The notes: generated by a model not told the origin, from the sequence alone. DNA of 64,000 bases from Micromussa lordhowensis (GCA_964020085.1 OZ026600.1:13720635-13784634), one strand, 5' to 3'; shown: positions 44,160-55,484, counted from the first letter of the stretch. Made by a program: numbers and translations.

Positions 44160-47100
44160 TTGAACAATGAGGTGGAAACATTCCAGTCAATATCATTGGA
44201 TGTGACAATAAAGTGGCTTGATGGTGAGTTTAGTAAAGACATTAAGGTAAACACTTGCCCTAAAAGGGTAACTGGAAACCACAAGGTAGAGAACTGGAAA
44301 CAAAGCAAGAATAGATGGTCTCACTTCAAGGAATGCGACTTTGATGAACCTGCCCAAGATGGCCCTGTGGATTTGTTGATAGGAGTGGACAATGCAGAGT
44401 TGCATTATTCCAGAGCAGATGTATGTGGCAAGGAAGGGGACCCGGTTGCTCGCCTGGGGCCTTTGGGTTGGACATGCATTGGCTCACCAGAAGGAAATCA
44501 GTGGACAGGAGCAAGGGCACACAGCCGTACTTTGTTCACCAGAGAGCCCAATGTTAGCATCAGCGATGTATGCTGTGATATTGATTGTACCTTAAAGGGA
44601 TTCTGGGAGATAGAAAACTGTGGTATTGAGACACATGACACTGTGATTCTCATCGAAGAGGAGAACGAAGCCTTGAAGAAACTTAAGGAATCAATTAGTT
44701 ACACTAGACATGGATAGACAGTGGGAGTACCGTGGAAAGCCTCTGTTACCTCATAATCATCACACAGAATTATCCCGGTTATGCAACACAGAAAATAAAT
44801 TAAAGAAGAACTGTGCTCTAGGAACAGAGTACTCACAAATTATCCAGGCTCATGTCGAGAAAGGTTACCTGCGAAGGGTAGAACCAGATGAACCGTTGCC
44901 ACTAGAAGTTTGGTGTTTGCCTCACTTCCAGTCATCCATATAGACAAAACTACGACTAAAGTACGCATTCTGTTCGATTTTCCTGCAAAAAACGGATGGT
45001 GTGTCATTGAATGATGCCATTTATGCAGGACCTAAGTTGTAGAAGGATTTGTTTGATGTGCTCATTCGGTTCAGGAGGAACTCCATAGCTTTGGCATGTG
45101 ACATTAAGGAAATGTATTTGCAAGGGGAGATTGAAGAGAGAATGATCGTCCTTACTTTCGACTATTATGGAGGGACCTTGATTGTAGCTGTGAACCTGAT
45201 GTCTATGAATTCAGTAGAGTAGTGTTTGGTAAAAACTCTGAACCAATGGAGGCTCAGTTTGTCGCTCAAAAGAATGCCAGAAGGCTCCAGGATGTGTATC
45301 CATTGGCAGCTGAAACTGTACTCAAATCCACTTACATGGATGACTCAATTGATAGTGTGGAAACTGTGTAAGATGGCATTCAGTTGTACCAAGAGCTAGA
45401 CAGTCTGTGGGGAATTGCAGGCATGAAGGCAAGGAAATGAGTATCAAACTTCTCTGGAAGTTGTTGCAGCCACGCCTGAAGCCAACAGAACCACTGAGTG
45501 GCCGATTACTGTGGGGCAGGAACCAGTTGTCAAGACACTTGGTATTTCCTGGAATAGTACAGAAGATACGTCTACTATTTCAGCTTCAAACAAATCTACA
45601 GAGCTTCCAGTGACAAAGCGAAATGTACTGAGGAAGGTTGCGACCGTATTTGACCCATTTGGGTTTGTGGGCCCTTTCGTCATCAAGGCTAAGATCCTGA
45701 TTCAGCAACTGTGGTCAAGGGGTTATGACTGGGATGATGTTATTCATGATGAGATTGCAAGTAGATATCAGAAGTTGGTATGGGCAGCTTAGGAGTTTGG
45801 ATAATGTGCAGGTGCCTAGAGGTCTGCATGAGGCAAAGGAGGTGGTCACTAAGAGAGTCATCACATTTGTAGATGCATCACTGCAAGCTTATCGGACTGT
45901 TGTATATTTACAGTGTGTATACAATGATGCTACCATTTCAAGTCGGTTGGTCGCTTCAAAGTGCAAGGTAGCACCGTTAAAGCCTATGACAGTGCCTTGG
46001 TTGGAACTTGCAGGAGCTGTATTGGGTTTGCGCTTGGCACAGCATCTAATGCTTGTACTTGAACTAACCCATGCCATCTGTAACATTTTATTCCGACAGC
46101 ATGGATGTGTTGTGGTGGATTCGGGTTCATGGGCAGAGCTTTCGTCCCTTTGTTGCTAATCGTATTCAGGAGATACAGATGGTGACAGAGCCATCGCAGA
46201 GCCAACATGTACCGACAGGAGAAAATCCAGCTGATCTGTGCACAAGAGGAGCAACACCAGTCGAGCTATATGAAAACTCACTCTGGTAGCGTGGACCAAA
46301 GTGGCTACTGTCAGAGACTGGTTGGCCTAAGATGGATGCAAGGAGTCGCCCTGCTTCGTGACTGGAATTGAAGACACCAGACCGTGAGGAAGGGGAAAAA
46401 GACATTGCAAATGTTCTAACATATCGCCTGCAGAGTCCAGTGAATCGAGGAGGAAAGGGAGGAACGAAACCAAAGTGTGCGGACTGGAGGCTTGAACCCA
46501 CTCGCTTTTCAAGTTGGACACGCTTAGTGCGGCTACAGGCCAGGGTGTGGCGAGTAATCTACAATATGCGCAGTCCAAAGGAAAGGATAAAAGGACAAGA
46601 GCTGTTGCCAGAGGAAATTGAAGATGCAGAGGAGGAAATTATTAGTCAAGCACAGTTGGAGGCATTTTCCAAAGAGTACAAGGCATTATTGACAGGAAAG
46701 GAGATTCCAAAGAACAGTTCACTGAGCAAGCTATGTCCTTGGTTGGACGGACGGTCAAGGTGTGCTGCGATGCGGTGGTCGACTTCAATTCGCTGAATGT
46801 CTTCCGTACGATGTGAGGTTTCCCATTATACTGCCAAGGGGTTAGTGGGTTACAAGACTGGTAGTAAAACACTACCATGAGTTGTCTAACCACAGTGCTG
46901 GGACAAACTTTGTGCTATTGCAGATTAGTGGAAGATTCTGTATTGTTGCAGCACGTGAGGAAATAACAGCGTGGGAGAATGAACGCAGTGAGTGCAAGAC
47001 GCATAGGAACAAGCCAGCCACACATATAATGGGACCACTACCACAAGTAAGGCTGCGCTTCACATTTTGTGCATTTGACCAGACTGCGGTGGATTATGCA

Positions 47101-47953
47101 GGTCCATTCACCACTATACAAGGGCGTGGGTGTCAACGGCTAAAGAGGTGGTTGTGTGTTTTTACAGGCTTATCAACTCATGCGGTTCATCTTGAAGTGG
47201 CATGGGGGCTTGATACAGACAGTTTCCTAAATGCATTTACCAGAGTTACTAGCAGGCGAGGAGTACCTAAGAAAATGATTAGCGATAATGGCACCAACTT
47301 TGCTGGAGCAGTAAATGAACTTAAGGAACTTGTGCGTCAACTGGAAAAAAATAAGATTCAGGGAACGACTGCTGAAGTGGACTTTTAACCCCCCAGGTGC
47401 TCCTCATTTTGGTGGAGCACACGAGGTAATGGTGAAGGCAGCTAAGAAGGCAATATATGAGGTGCTAAGTAGCAGTGATGTCACGGTTGAAGAATTGATT
47501 GCAGTTGTCACAGGTGCTGAAAGCTTGCTTAACTCTAGACCACTCACCTATTAGTCAGCAAACATTTAAGATAATGTGGCATTAAAATCCAGTCACTTTT
47601 TGCATGGGCAAATGGGTGGGCAGTTTGCACCAGAGAGGGTCAACACTACAAGGTTCAACCCACACAAGAGGTGGCGCAAAGTCCAAGAACGGATCTCTCG
47701 AGTGTGGTCCAGGTGGTTGAAGGAGTACTTAACTATGCTGAATACTCGTCCAAAGTGGACCAACATCGTCAAGGACCTTAAGGAAGGAGACATTGTACTG
47801 GTCCTGGAACCAAATCTGCCACGAGGGAAGTGGCCATTGGGCCGTATTGTGGAAACATATCCGGGAAAAGATGAACATTCCCAAGTCATAAAGGTTCAGT
47901 GTGGAGAAAAGACTGTGGTGCGACCAAATCACAAATTGGTACCACTTTTGTGA
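44160..47953 (+). pseudogene. BEL-2 pol: RT, RNase H and integrase, heavily broken
   Basis: A post-protease part (44160-44717) ends at a frameshift. RT motif A is ALACDIKEMYLQ (about 45095), and the catalytic strand YMDD is at 45334-45345 in a different frame. RNase H begins ITFVDASLQAYRTVVY (about 45860), with frameshifts toward 46160. The integrase is at 46882-47388 (first Asp VDYAGPF, second Asp MISDNGTNF). After a shift, 47315-47554 carries [19 protein letters not shown] with the Glu. The C-terminal domain at 47576-47953 ends in RPNHKLVPLL. The zinc-binding head of the integrase has lost part of its Cys pair. At least eight lesions by eye. Confidence 0.87.
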
Positions 47954-48049
47954 CTTAGACTTTTAAGCGAACTTTAGTTGTGGACATTTAAAACTGTTAC
48001 GTTTAACCATGTTTTACACACTGCGGTCCCCTCAGTGCGGGAGGGGGAA

Positions 48050-48227
48050 TGTCCAGGAGCGCATCACATTGTGGTACATAAACCTTATTTAGAAATGAGT
48101 GATACTTTTACATAGTTCCACGTGGTTTTGGTAGTAAAAGTCTGAGGACTCGCCATGCAAGATTTTCCTAGTCAAAATAAAGTCAAACGTTGAGTTTAAC
48201 CGCGGATTTATTGCGTCGTTCTCAATA
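48050..48227 (+). repeat. BEL-2 3' LTR
   Basis: Starts TGTCCAGGAGCGCATCAC and ends GTTCTCAATA, 178 bases. It lacks about 23 bases present in the left copy and carries many substitutions. The final CA of the left copy is TA here. Confidence 0.87.
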
Positions 48228-48545
48228 CCTGTGATATTGGAAATAGGTACAAATGATCTGTGTAATATCTCGGCTGAAATGGTTGATTCAGAAATTGACG
48301 ATTTAGTTGAGGGGCTTTTCCGTTTTCCGCAAGCTGAATCACTGTTTAATCAAAGAAGTTAAATTGTTGAATCATTATTCAAGCGCTGTCATCAACAACC
48401 CCAATGTGTTTTTATGGTGACATAAAATTTTGGATGAGCTTGGGCATGATTTTCTGTTGCAAGATGGTGTTCATTTGAATCCTTAACTTACGTATTTACC
48501 ACACCGGAGTTACAGAGGTGCAATTTTAAAGCCTGAAAAGCTTTG
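48228..48545 (+). pseudogene. SGNH/GDSL-type hydrolase, C-terminal piece
   Basis: Directly after the BEL-2 LTR the frame reads VILEIGTNDLCNISAEMVDS (block III, Asn in GTND at about 48246). It breaks, then gives ILDELGHDFLLQDGVHLNP, which contains the Asp-x-x-His catalytic motif (48463-48474), and RSYRGAIL. It continues the N-terminal piece at 35641-35834. The codon pattern across BEL-2 fits a single ancestral ORF. Stops make it a pseudogene. Confidence 0.72.
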
Positions 48546-48819
48546 CATCAGTCAGAGTTAGAGTTAGAGTGAGCAATACCAATCATCAGGGTACATTGGA
48601 TGATTTCTTTGTAACTAATAGATTTTTGGCTACATCACCTGTCCCACAGAATGTGCAGTATAGACTTATGGATTATTCGATGCAAATAAAATTATGATTG
48701 ACGTGTTGTTAATTTGTATGGTTTATACACGTTCTTTATTTAGCTCACATTTTGAGATTTTGGTAATGTTATTGAAGTTTAATTATAATGTATTTAGGTC
48801 ATGTTGTATAAATGTCATG
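48546..48819. other. Spacer of the old YR-type element
   Basis: Non-coding sequence between the SGNH ORF and the tandem repeat, with short AGAGTTAGAGTTAG-like repetition near 48555. Confidence 0.4.
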
Positions 48820-49037
48820 TTTTGCCCCTTTGTGATGAGTTTGAGACATGCTGTGCATGTATTATTTGACCAATCTTCAGTGATTTGGTGCTTCCGCTAT
48901 TGTCCAACCAGAGGTTGTTGGAATGGTTTTTGTGGCATTACAGAGACAGGCATTTTACGAGTTTCAGTGGCATTTATAGTCAGCCCAGCCATCTCTGCCA
49001 TTGTTCATGTTATGTTCATGTTATACTGTCCTGTTCA
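48820..49037 (+). repeat. Tandem repeat unit 1 (flank of BEL-3)
   Basis: The unit runs from CCCCTTTGTGATGAG through CATGCTGTGCATGTATTATT, AGGTTGTTGGAATGG and CATTACAGAGACAGGCATTTT. Two further copies occur: unit 2 from 49185 to 49263, resuming after BEL-3 at about 55485, and unit 3 from about 55600. The copies are diverged, and two were hit by later insertions. Confidence 0.7.
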
Positions 49038-49129
49038 GGCCCCAGTTGTTCAAAGACTGGATAACGCTATCCACCGGATAAATCGCTATCCAGCGGATAA
49101 GTGTTAACAAAACAAACCATGCTATCCAC

Positions 49130-49166
<37 letters not shown>

Positions 49167-49184
49167 TTTCAAACAACCCGGGCC
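49038..49184. mobile_element. Short palindromic MITE with GGATAGCGTTATCC core
   Basis: A 147-bp element whose ends are GGCCCCAGTTGTTCAAAG and the complement of CTTTCAAACAACCCGGGCC. Inside are symmetric GGATAACGCTATCCACCGGA blocks. Elements of this appearance are, as I recall, extremely common in cnidarian and other marine invertebrate genomes. It sits between tandem repeat units 1 and 2. Confidence 0.82.
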
Positions 49185-49263
49185 TGGTCATTTTCTCACG
49201 TGTTTGTGGCATGCTGTGCATGTATTATTTGACAAATCTACAGTGATTTGGTCTTTCTACTAT

Positions 49264-49622
49264 TGTCCGATAATAATAGTTTATTTTGATCATTATATTA
49301 CGCAACGTTATTTTTAGCTGTAACGTCACATATTGCGCGTGACATTTTCATGTAATACATATGGGTTTTAAAGATTAATCTAGCAAGAAAGAAAGCTTGT
49401 AACTAGATAAGATTAGGTTTAGTGGTTATAACCGCACCATTCTTGACATTATTGTATTTCCTTGAGTATATAAGACATTGTTGTAAGAGGATAAGCCTCA
49501 GAACGAATTAGAACGAGAACGGAATTGTAAAGAACTGTGAATCTACGAATAAACGCATTTAAAGCTTGGAATATACAGTCCTCATTTTGATTGTGAACCA
49601 GCACCGGGAGTATTCTCGGACA
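49264..49622 (+). repeat. BEL-3 5' LTR
   Basis: A 359-bp repeat from TGTCCGATAATAATAG to GTATTCTCGGACA. It contains TATATAAGACATTG (TATA-like) at about 49467, with AATAAACGCATTTAAAG further on as a candidate polyadenylation region. These make it a plausible promoter. Confidence 0.95.
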
Positions 49623-49624
49623 TT

Positions 49625-49641
49625 TGGTCCTTCGAGCCGGA
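49625..49641 (+). other. BEL-3 primer binding site for tRNA-Tyr
   Basis: TGGTCCTTCGAGCCGGA is the exact complement of the recalled 3' end of eukaryotic tRNA-Tyr, including CCA. It lies two bases after the LTR. Confidence 0.78.
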
Positions 49642-49698
49642 TAGTGTTAGAAGATTTGATCACCTTTAGAAAGACAAGAAGACAAGAAATGATTTGAA

Positions 49699-51617
49699 AT
49701 GGCAGAAGCAGAAGCCGTGGTGAAGAGCAAACGAAAGACACGAGGTGGACACAAGGCTTATGTGACACAAGTCTTGCCAGAAGCCAAGGGCTACCTTGAG
49801 GGCCAGCCTACTGAAGAATCAAAATTTAGAAGAGAAGAGAAGAGATTTTGACAAACCTTGTAGAAGTGGAGGGCGTAACCAAAGAAGAAATTGCGGATGA
49901 AGTTCAAACTACTGGGAATCTGAAGGGTGAGATCAAGGCCGTAACTACAGGTCTGACCGAGCTTCTAGCACGGAAACACGAAAGTCCATTGAGCCCTCCG
50001 CAAAGCTCAACAGTTACGAGCAGTAATGGGACGACTCAGAACGTGCGAGTGAAGCTTCCTAAACTAGAAGCTAAGCGGTGCAACGGTAGAGTAGAAGAAT
50101 GGCAGGAGTTCTGGGACAGCTACGAGAGCTCTATCCACACGAACCAGAGCCTTTCTAATGTCGATAAATTCGCTTATCTGCGTAGTCTCGTCGGGGGAGC
50201 TGCAAAAACGCCCATCGCTGGGCTTGTGCTCACAACGCCCAACTACGAAGTAGCCATTGAATTGCTGAAAGGCAGATTTGGAAAGCCTGTCGTGATCGAG
50301 CGAGCTCACGTCAATGAACTGTTGAACGTCGCACCTGTTTTCAACGGCAGGGATACAGCAGGCCTTCGAAGGCTTTACGACCAAGACGAGATTCACCATC
50401 CAGGCCTTAAAGCCTTAGGCGTCGAAGCAAGCACGTACCAAGGAATTGCCGTGCCATCCATTGTTGGCAAACTGCCGGAGGTGGTGAAGCTACAAAAAAA
50501 AAAAAACCACACGGAATGGAAAATGGACGACTTATTGAAGGAACTGATAAGCGAACTTGAACTTCGAGAGGAACATTGTGTGCTGAACAAACCGGAAAGG
50601 AGCCAGAACACACGCCTGAGGGACAAGGAAAAGGAACTGAACACTGCTAGCGCTCTGCTAGCAAAAATGAACGATTATTGTGCGTATTGTAAGGGCGGAC
50701 ATGCCCACCAGGATTGCGAAAATGTTAAATCAGTAGAGGAAAGGAGGCTATTGCTACGTAAGTACGGTAGATGTTTTATTTGTGCACAAAAGGGCCATAT
50801 TTCTCGTAATTGTAGTTCTAAGATAACTTGTAGCATTTGTAAGGGGAAACATCACGTTTCTATTTGCTATAAGGGCGGTGGCGCGAATGGGGATCAGTTC
50901 AGTCGCACCCACAATGGTGATCGTAATGACTCGAATTCCAACAATGCTGGTAACGCCTTGCTCGCCCACACCATGGGAACCGGGGGGAGCAATGCGATTC
51001 AAAATAGGCAGGCGGGAACTAGCCCCACTCTTCACGTGGGATCCGTGGGAAGGGTCGCCCTACAAACTGCGCAAGCGGTTATTAAGGGCGACAAAAGGGA
51101 TTTGAGAGTGCGAGTGTTATTTGACGCTGGCAGCCATCGGTCGTTCATAACTTCTAAAGCGGTTCAATCAACGGGGTTACCAGAGAAAAGAAAGGAATGA
51201 ATCGAAATTTGCATGTTTGGACAGCGAACGAAGGATAATGGCTTGAAGGGAGTTTATGACCTACATGTGTTCCCCTTCCAGGGGGGGAATGGAATTAAAA
51301 TCAAGGCGTATGAGGTCCCCACTATTGCGCAAATCAGCAACGAACACATTGAGATCAGGAAAACTGAATATCCTCATTTGGAAGGGCTTTGGTTTTCAGA
51401 TGTAAACCGTGACAAGGATGTTCTTGGGGTCGATGTACTGATCGGGGCAGATTACCTGTGGTGTTTCCAAAAGGGGAGAACCATAAGGGGGGTGGTTGAT
51501 CAACCCGTGGCCGTGGAAACCTTCTTGGGGTGGGTTTTGTCAGGTCCACTAAAGGGATCTCGTGATGATACGCCAGTTAGCGTTAATTTTGTTGGTCACG
51601 TTTCGAATCAAGAATAA
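49699..51617 (+). pseudogene. BEL-3 gag and protease, broken
   Basis: The likely start ATG 49699 (MAEAEAVVKSKRKTRGG) reaches a stop near 49849 after a one-base frameshift. The frame is then open to 51200. It contains the gag core (WQEFWDSYESSIHTNQSLS, then VGGAAKTPIAGLVLT) and three zinc knuckles: CAYCKGGHAHQDC, CFICAQKGHISRNC and CSICKGKHHVSIC. The protease turn is VLFDAGSHRSFITS. A single TGA at 51198 sits shortly after, with the same frame running on to 51617 (VLIGADYLW). A one-base shift then leads into the RT frame. A poly-A run at about 50494-50505 is a likely slippage site. Confidence 0.88.
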
Positions 51618-51633
51618 TATTGCAGGATAGCGC

Positions 51634-52920
51634 TTGGAAATTGTGGGATTTCGAAACCCTAGGATAGGAATAAGGGAGGAAGACGAGGTCCACGAAGCGT
51701 TGAAAGATGCTATTTCATTTAACGGGAAAAGGTATGAAGTTGGTCTTCCATGGAAAGAGGGGCATGGACCTTTACCTAGCAACTACCCAAACAGTTTGAA
51801 GCGTCTAAAGAACCAGATCGAAAGGTTGAAAAATACACCGGAGAACATGAAAGCGTATGACGAAATTATCAAAGAGCAAGCGGAAGTCGGTATTATCGAA
51901 AGGGTACCGGAATTAGAAACGCCTGATAAAGTCCATTATCTACCACACCACGCGGTCATTCGGAATGAAGCCAAAACCACAAAGGTTCGCGTGGTTTATG
52001 ACGCATCTTCAAAGGAAGGCAAAGGGGGTGTATCGTTGAATGATTGTTTACATGTGGGACCCACTTTGTCGCCATTATTGTATGATATTTTGATTCGATT
52101 CAGGGAAAAGCGCGTCGCGTTAGTCGGCAACATTGCAAAGGCATTTCTAAATGTAGAAGTCAAATTGCGTGACCGGGATTGCCTAAGGTTCCTTTGGGTA
52201 AACAATGTCGAGAGTGAACACGTAGACCCGGTGGTTTACAGGTTCTGTCGGGTTGTTTTCGGGGTAAATGGTTCACCCTTCTTGCTGAATGCTACCCTCC
52301 AGTATCATTTGGACACATTTATCGAACTAGACCCAGAGTTCGTGCGTGTTATGAAGAGGAGCTTTTACGTGGACGATCTCGTGACCGGTGACAAGACCAC
52401 CCAAGACGCTAGCGAATTGCATGACAAGGCGAAGACAAGGCTCGCGCTTGGTGGTTTCAAACTGAGGAAGTGGTTGACGAATAGCGAAGAATTGAGAGAG
52501 AAAATACGACAGTGCGAATTGCGTGACGAGCCCAATGTAAACAATGAAATGAAGAGCGTGGACGAAAGTTATGCGAAGGAAATGCTAGGGAGAAAAGAGG
52601 GAACGACAAACGAAAAGGTCCTCGGGTTATCGTGGAATTGTAACGAGGATTTGTTTATTTTTGAATTTCTTGCGCTGGCAAAAAGGGTAGACGGGTTACC
52701 TATTACGAAAAGAAGCATTCTGAAAATTGCAGCAGGTATGTATGACCCCCTAGGCATTGTAAGTCCCATACTTGTCAGTGTGAAGGTCTTGTTCCAAGAG
52801 TTGTGTTCAAACAAGGTTGAGTGGGATGAAGAGTTGAAGGACGAGGAGAAAAAACGCTGGGTCAGCTGGATCGACAACCTCAAGGGCGCAAGAGAAATCT
52901 CCGTGCCTAGATGTGTTTAG
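51634..52920 (+). pseudogene. BEL-3 reverse transcriptase, open but with motif A Asp replaced
   Basis: A 428-codon open frame whose first codon is probably inside the polyprotein. It has the BEL thumb/palm lead-in (GKRYEVGLPWKEGHGPLPSN), VRVVYDASSKEGKGG and motif A LVGNIAKAFLN, in which the usual catalytic Asp is Asn (codon 52129-52131, AAC). Motif C YVDD is intact (52366-52377). Downstream are LSWNCNEDLFIF and PLGIVSPILV. The family normally has D at motif A, so this copy could not polymerise. It ends at TAG 52918, where RNase H begins out of frame. Confidence 0.88.
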
Positions 52921-53553
52921 AGAGTTCCTCAAGGTCAGATAAAATTGTTTCTTGCATGGATTTGCTGACGCTAGCAGCAAGGCTTATTGTGCCGTGGTTT
53001 ATTTCGTGCGAGGCGTTTGGGACTCTCACCGTAACGTTGCTGACTTCCAAGACCAGAGTTGCTCCACTAGAATTGATGTCAGGGAGAGTGTTGAAAGCTC
53101 ATGGAGACTGTACAGAATGCCTTGAAAGAAGAAGTAGAGATCAAGGGTTCGCGAATGTGGCTAGACAGCAAGACAGCGCTCTGGTGGATCAACAACAGGG
53201 GTGAGTGGAAGCAGTTTGTGCGCCAGCGAGTAAACGAGATATTGAGGATAACACGAAAGGAAGACTGGGCACACTGTCTAGGAGAGCTGAATCCTGCTGA
53301 CGTTGGCTCAAGGGGTGAATTGGCGTCCAGGCTAAAAGAAAATGAGTTGGGGTGGAGAGGTCCAACCTCGTTGTCCGGACCAAAGGAAGAATGGCCAGTG
53401 TCACAGATCTGCAAAACTCCACAGAGCATTGATGAAGAGAAGAAGATTATCGTGACAGTGACTGGCGTGACGAACAAGTTTGGAATTTCGAGTATTATTG
53501 AAATCAATGCGTTTAGCCGACTCGGGAAGTTTCTGCATCAGAAATGGCACTGA
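52921..53553 (+). pseudogene. BEL-3 RNase H and spacer, frame-shifted and partly deleted
   Basis: LHGFADASSKAYCAVVYFV (about 52950-53010) carries the first Asp in one frame. The sequence then shifts to CEAFGTLTVTLLTSKTRVAP with a short deletion before ELMSGRVLK. From 53101 a third frame reads MWLDSKTALWWIN (the acidic strand), LGELNPADVGSRG and WRGPTSLSG up to 53553. The three frames show at least two indels. Confidence 0.82.
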
Positions 53554-55042
53554 GAAGAGAGAGGGTATGCTGTCTGGGAGTGAGATAGCGGACGCAGAAC
53601 GACTTTGGATAAAGTCTTCACAAGATAAACTGAAGAGTGACAGAAACTACGAAGAGTTGGCCACAAAGCTGAATTTGATGGAGCATAGTGGACTCTTGAG
53701 ATGCAAGGGCAGATTGGAACACTCGGATTTGGATCCGGAGTCACAACAACCCATTATCATTCCAAGAGACCACAAGCTGACAAAACTAATCATTGAAGAA
53801 TGTCATCGAAAGATGCAGCACAGTGGAATACGAGCAACACTTGGAGAGCTGAGGTCGCGGTTTTGGGTGCCAAAGGGAAGGCAGGCTGTAAAGAAGGTTT
53901 TGAAGGAGTGCGTGACTTGCAAGAAGGCGCAGGGAAAACCCTTTAAATCCCCACCTGTGGCAGCACTGCCAGACTTCAGAGTTAGAGAGTCCACACCGTT
54001 TTCTAAGGTAGGTATAGACTTTGCTGGTCCATTGTTTGTCAAGACCCAGACGGGAGAAATGGTGAAGTGTTATTTGGCTTTGTTCACTTGTTGTGTAACG
54101 CGAGCGGTTCATTTGGACTTGGTTGCTGACCTTACGGCAACTACCTTTGTACGGTGCTTACGACGATTTGTCGCGAGGAGAGGGGTTCCATCGTTAATCG
54201 TTTCAGATAATGCCAAGACTTTCAAGGCATCCGCGAAGGTGATAAAGCGATTGTATGACAACGAAGAGGTGAGGGCACACTTAGAAGGCAATCGAATAGA
54301 CTGGAAATTTATTTTGGAGCGGGCTCCTTGGTGGGGTGGATTCTATGAACGTATGATTGGAACAGCAAAACGTTGCCTCAGAAAGGTTCTTGGAAATGCG
54401 AAGCTGAATGCAGACGAATTGTTGACTGTCTTGACCGAAGTAGAGGAGACCTTGAATTCACGTCCCCTGACGTATGAATACGACGAAGTTGGAGCTGAAA
54501 TGCTCACACCATCACACCTGATCTATGGTCGTCGGTTGCTAAGTCTGCCGGAGGAAGTGAGAAATGACAAAGAAGAGAGTGAAACAGGCCTTCTCAAAAG
54601 GTTCAGGTACCTCGCAAGGTTGAGGATTCATTTTTGGAAACGATGGAGAAAGGAATATCTCACAGATTTAAGAGAGCATCAGCGGGGTAAAAGGGAAGGT
54701 CGGAGCAAGGTAAGTGAGGGTGAAGTGGTCTTAGTGCACGAAGACAATGTGAAGAGGAGTAACTGGAAGATGGGAAAGATTTTAGAGCTGATTGCAGGTA
54801 AAGATGGCGAGGTAAGAGGTGCAAAATTGAAACTAATCACCAAAGGAAAACCCACCCTTGTCAACAGAGCCGTGCAGAAGTTGTATCCTTTAGAGGTGTG
54901 TAGTGTGTCGAGAGAATTTGACGAGGGAAACATACACCCGGTGGGGAATGCAGTCAAACAAACCCCTGTGGGGAGGGAAATCCCACGGCGGGCAGCTGCA
55001 CTGGATTCGCGTTGGAAAACACGAGTCATGCTCGATCACTAA
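53554..55042 (+). CDS. BEL-3 integrase, open frame with intact catalytic triad
   Basis: The frame is open for about 500 codons but no separate start is expected, because it is the tail of pol. The zinc-binding head is at 53780-53940 (IIEECHRKMQHSGIRAT and CVTCKKAQGKPF). The core has the first Asp in VGIDFAGPLF (about 54010), the second in LIVSDNAKTF (about 54200) and Glu in WGGFYERMIGTAKR (about 54348). The C-terminal domain carries TPSHLIYGRR, EGEVVLVHEDN, WKMGKILELI and VQKLYPLEV. It would insert the cDNA with 5-bp duplications, as the ACTAT repeats show. No lesion seen. Confidence 0.88.
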
Positions 55043-55120
55043 TCGGCTGTATTTTCATTTAGTGCGGCTGAATATGATCACTAGATTGTGCTTGACCCTG
55101 ACAGGTCAAGGGGGGGAGTG

Positions 55121-55479
55121 TGTCCGATAATAATAGTTTACTTTGATCATTATATTACGCAACGTTATTTTTAGCTGTAACGTCACATATTGCGCGTGAC
55201 ATTTGCATGTAATACATATGGGTTTTAAAGATTAATCTAGCAAGAAAGAAAGCTTGTAACTAGATAAGATTAGGTTTAGTGGTTATAACCGCACCATTCT
55301 TGACATTATTGTATTTCCTTGAGTATATAAGACATTGTTGTAAGAGGATAAGCCTCAGAACGAATTAGAACGAGAACAGAATTGTAAAGAACTGTGAATC
55401 TACGAATAAACGCATTTAAAGCTTGGAATATACAGTCCTCAATTTGATTGTGAACCAGCACCGGGAGTATTCTCGGACA
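55121..55479 (+). repeat. BEL-3 3' LTR
   Basis: A 359-bp copy with four differences from 49264-49622 (seen near 55142, 55205, 55377 and 55442). It is followed by ACTAT. The other half of tandem repeat unit 2 resumes immediately. Confidence 0.95.
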
Positions 55480-55484
55480 ACTAT

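Larger units (their letters stand above)
36603..44160 (+). pseudogene. BEL-2 gag and protease, interrupted by Harbinger-2
   Basis: The frame starts at ATG 36603 with an acidic N terminus (MPKTGEPEEVNEEES) and breaks after 36827. The gag core at 37090-37290 reads VFSGEKSKFEDFWEMF and LRQSLTGTALVAIRGLG. Harbinger-2 then interrupts a codon run, and gag resumes at 43258 with FGGERRKLQAYLDQIEKMPP. Zinc knuckle CVYCEGNHRVWSC is followed by a Cys/His cluster and CKRNHHHLLHG in another frame. The protease turn is LDDGSNKTFL (about 44071), with DDGS where DTGS or DSGS is usual. Multiple frameshifts besides the transposon. Confidence 0.85.
35835..48227 (+). mobile_element. BEL/Pao LTR retrotransposon, copy 2 (BEL-2), with Harbinger-2 inside
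   Basis: Left LTR at 35835-36035 and right LTR at 48050-48227, with a primer site at 36041 and purine tract CGGGAGGGGGAA at 48038-48049. Coding order is gag, protease, RT, RNase H, integrase. About 6.4 kb is BEL sequence and 5.97 kb is Harbinger-2. Numerous stops and frameshifts and unequal LTRs make it the oldest of the three BEL copies. The flanking 5-mers (GTTGT and CCTGT) match at only three positions, so a target duplication is only suggested. It splits an SGNH hydrolase ORF. Confidence 0.9.
49264..55479 (+). mobile_element. BEL/Pao LTR retrotransposon, copy 3 (BEL-3), youngest
   Basis: A 6.2-kb element with 359-bp LTRs that differ at four positions by eye (about 1 percent) and ACTAT target duplications (49259-49263 and 55480-55484). 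A 17-base primer site complementary to tRNA-Tyr follows the left LTR, and a purine tract (AAGGGGGGGA) lies just before the right LTR. The coding order is that of BEL/Pao. Despite the young LTRs, gag, RT and RNase H carry lesions. Only the integrase part is long and open. Confidence 0.95.

Noticed and set aside
35830..48232. Clear target duplication for BEL-2
   Set aside because: Flanking 5-mers GTTGT and CCTGT agree at three positions only, which does not support a claim.
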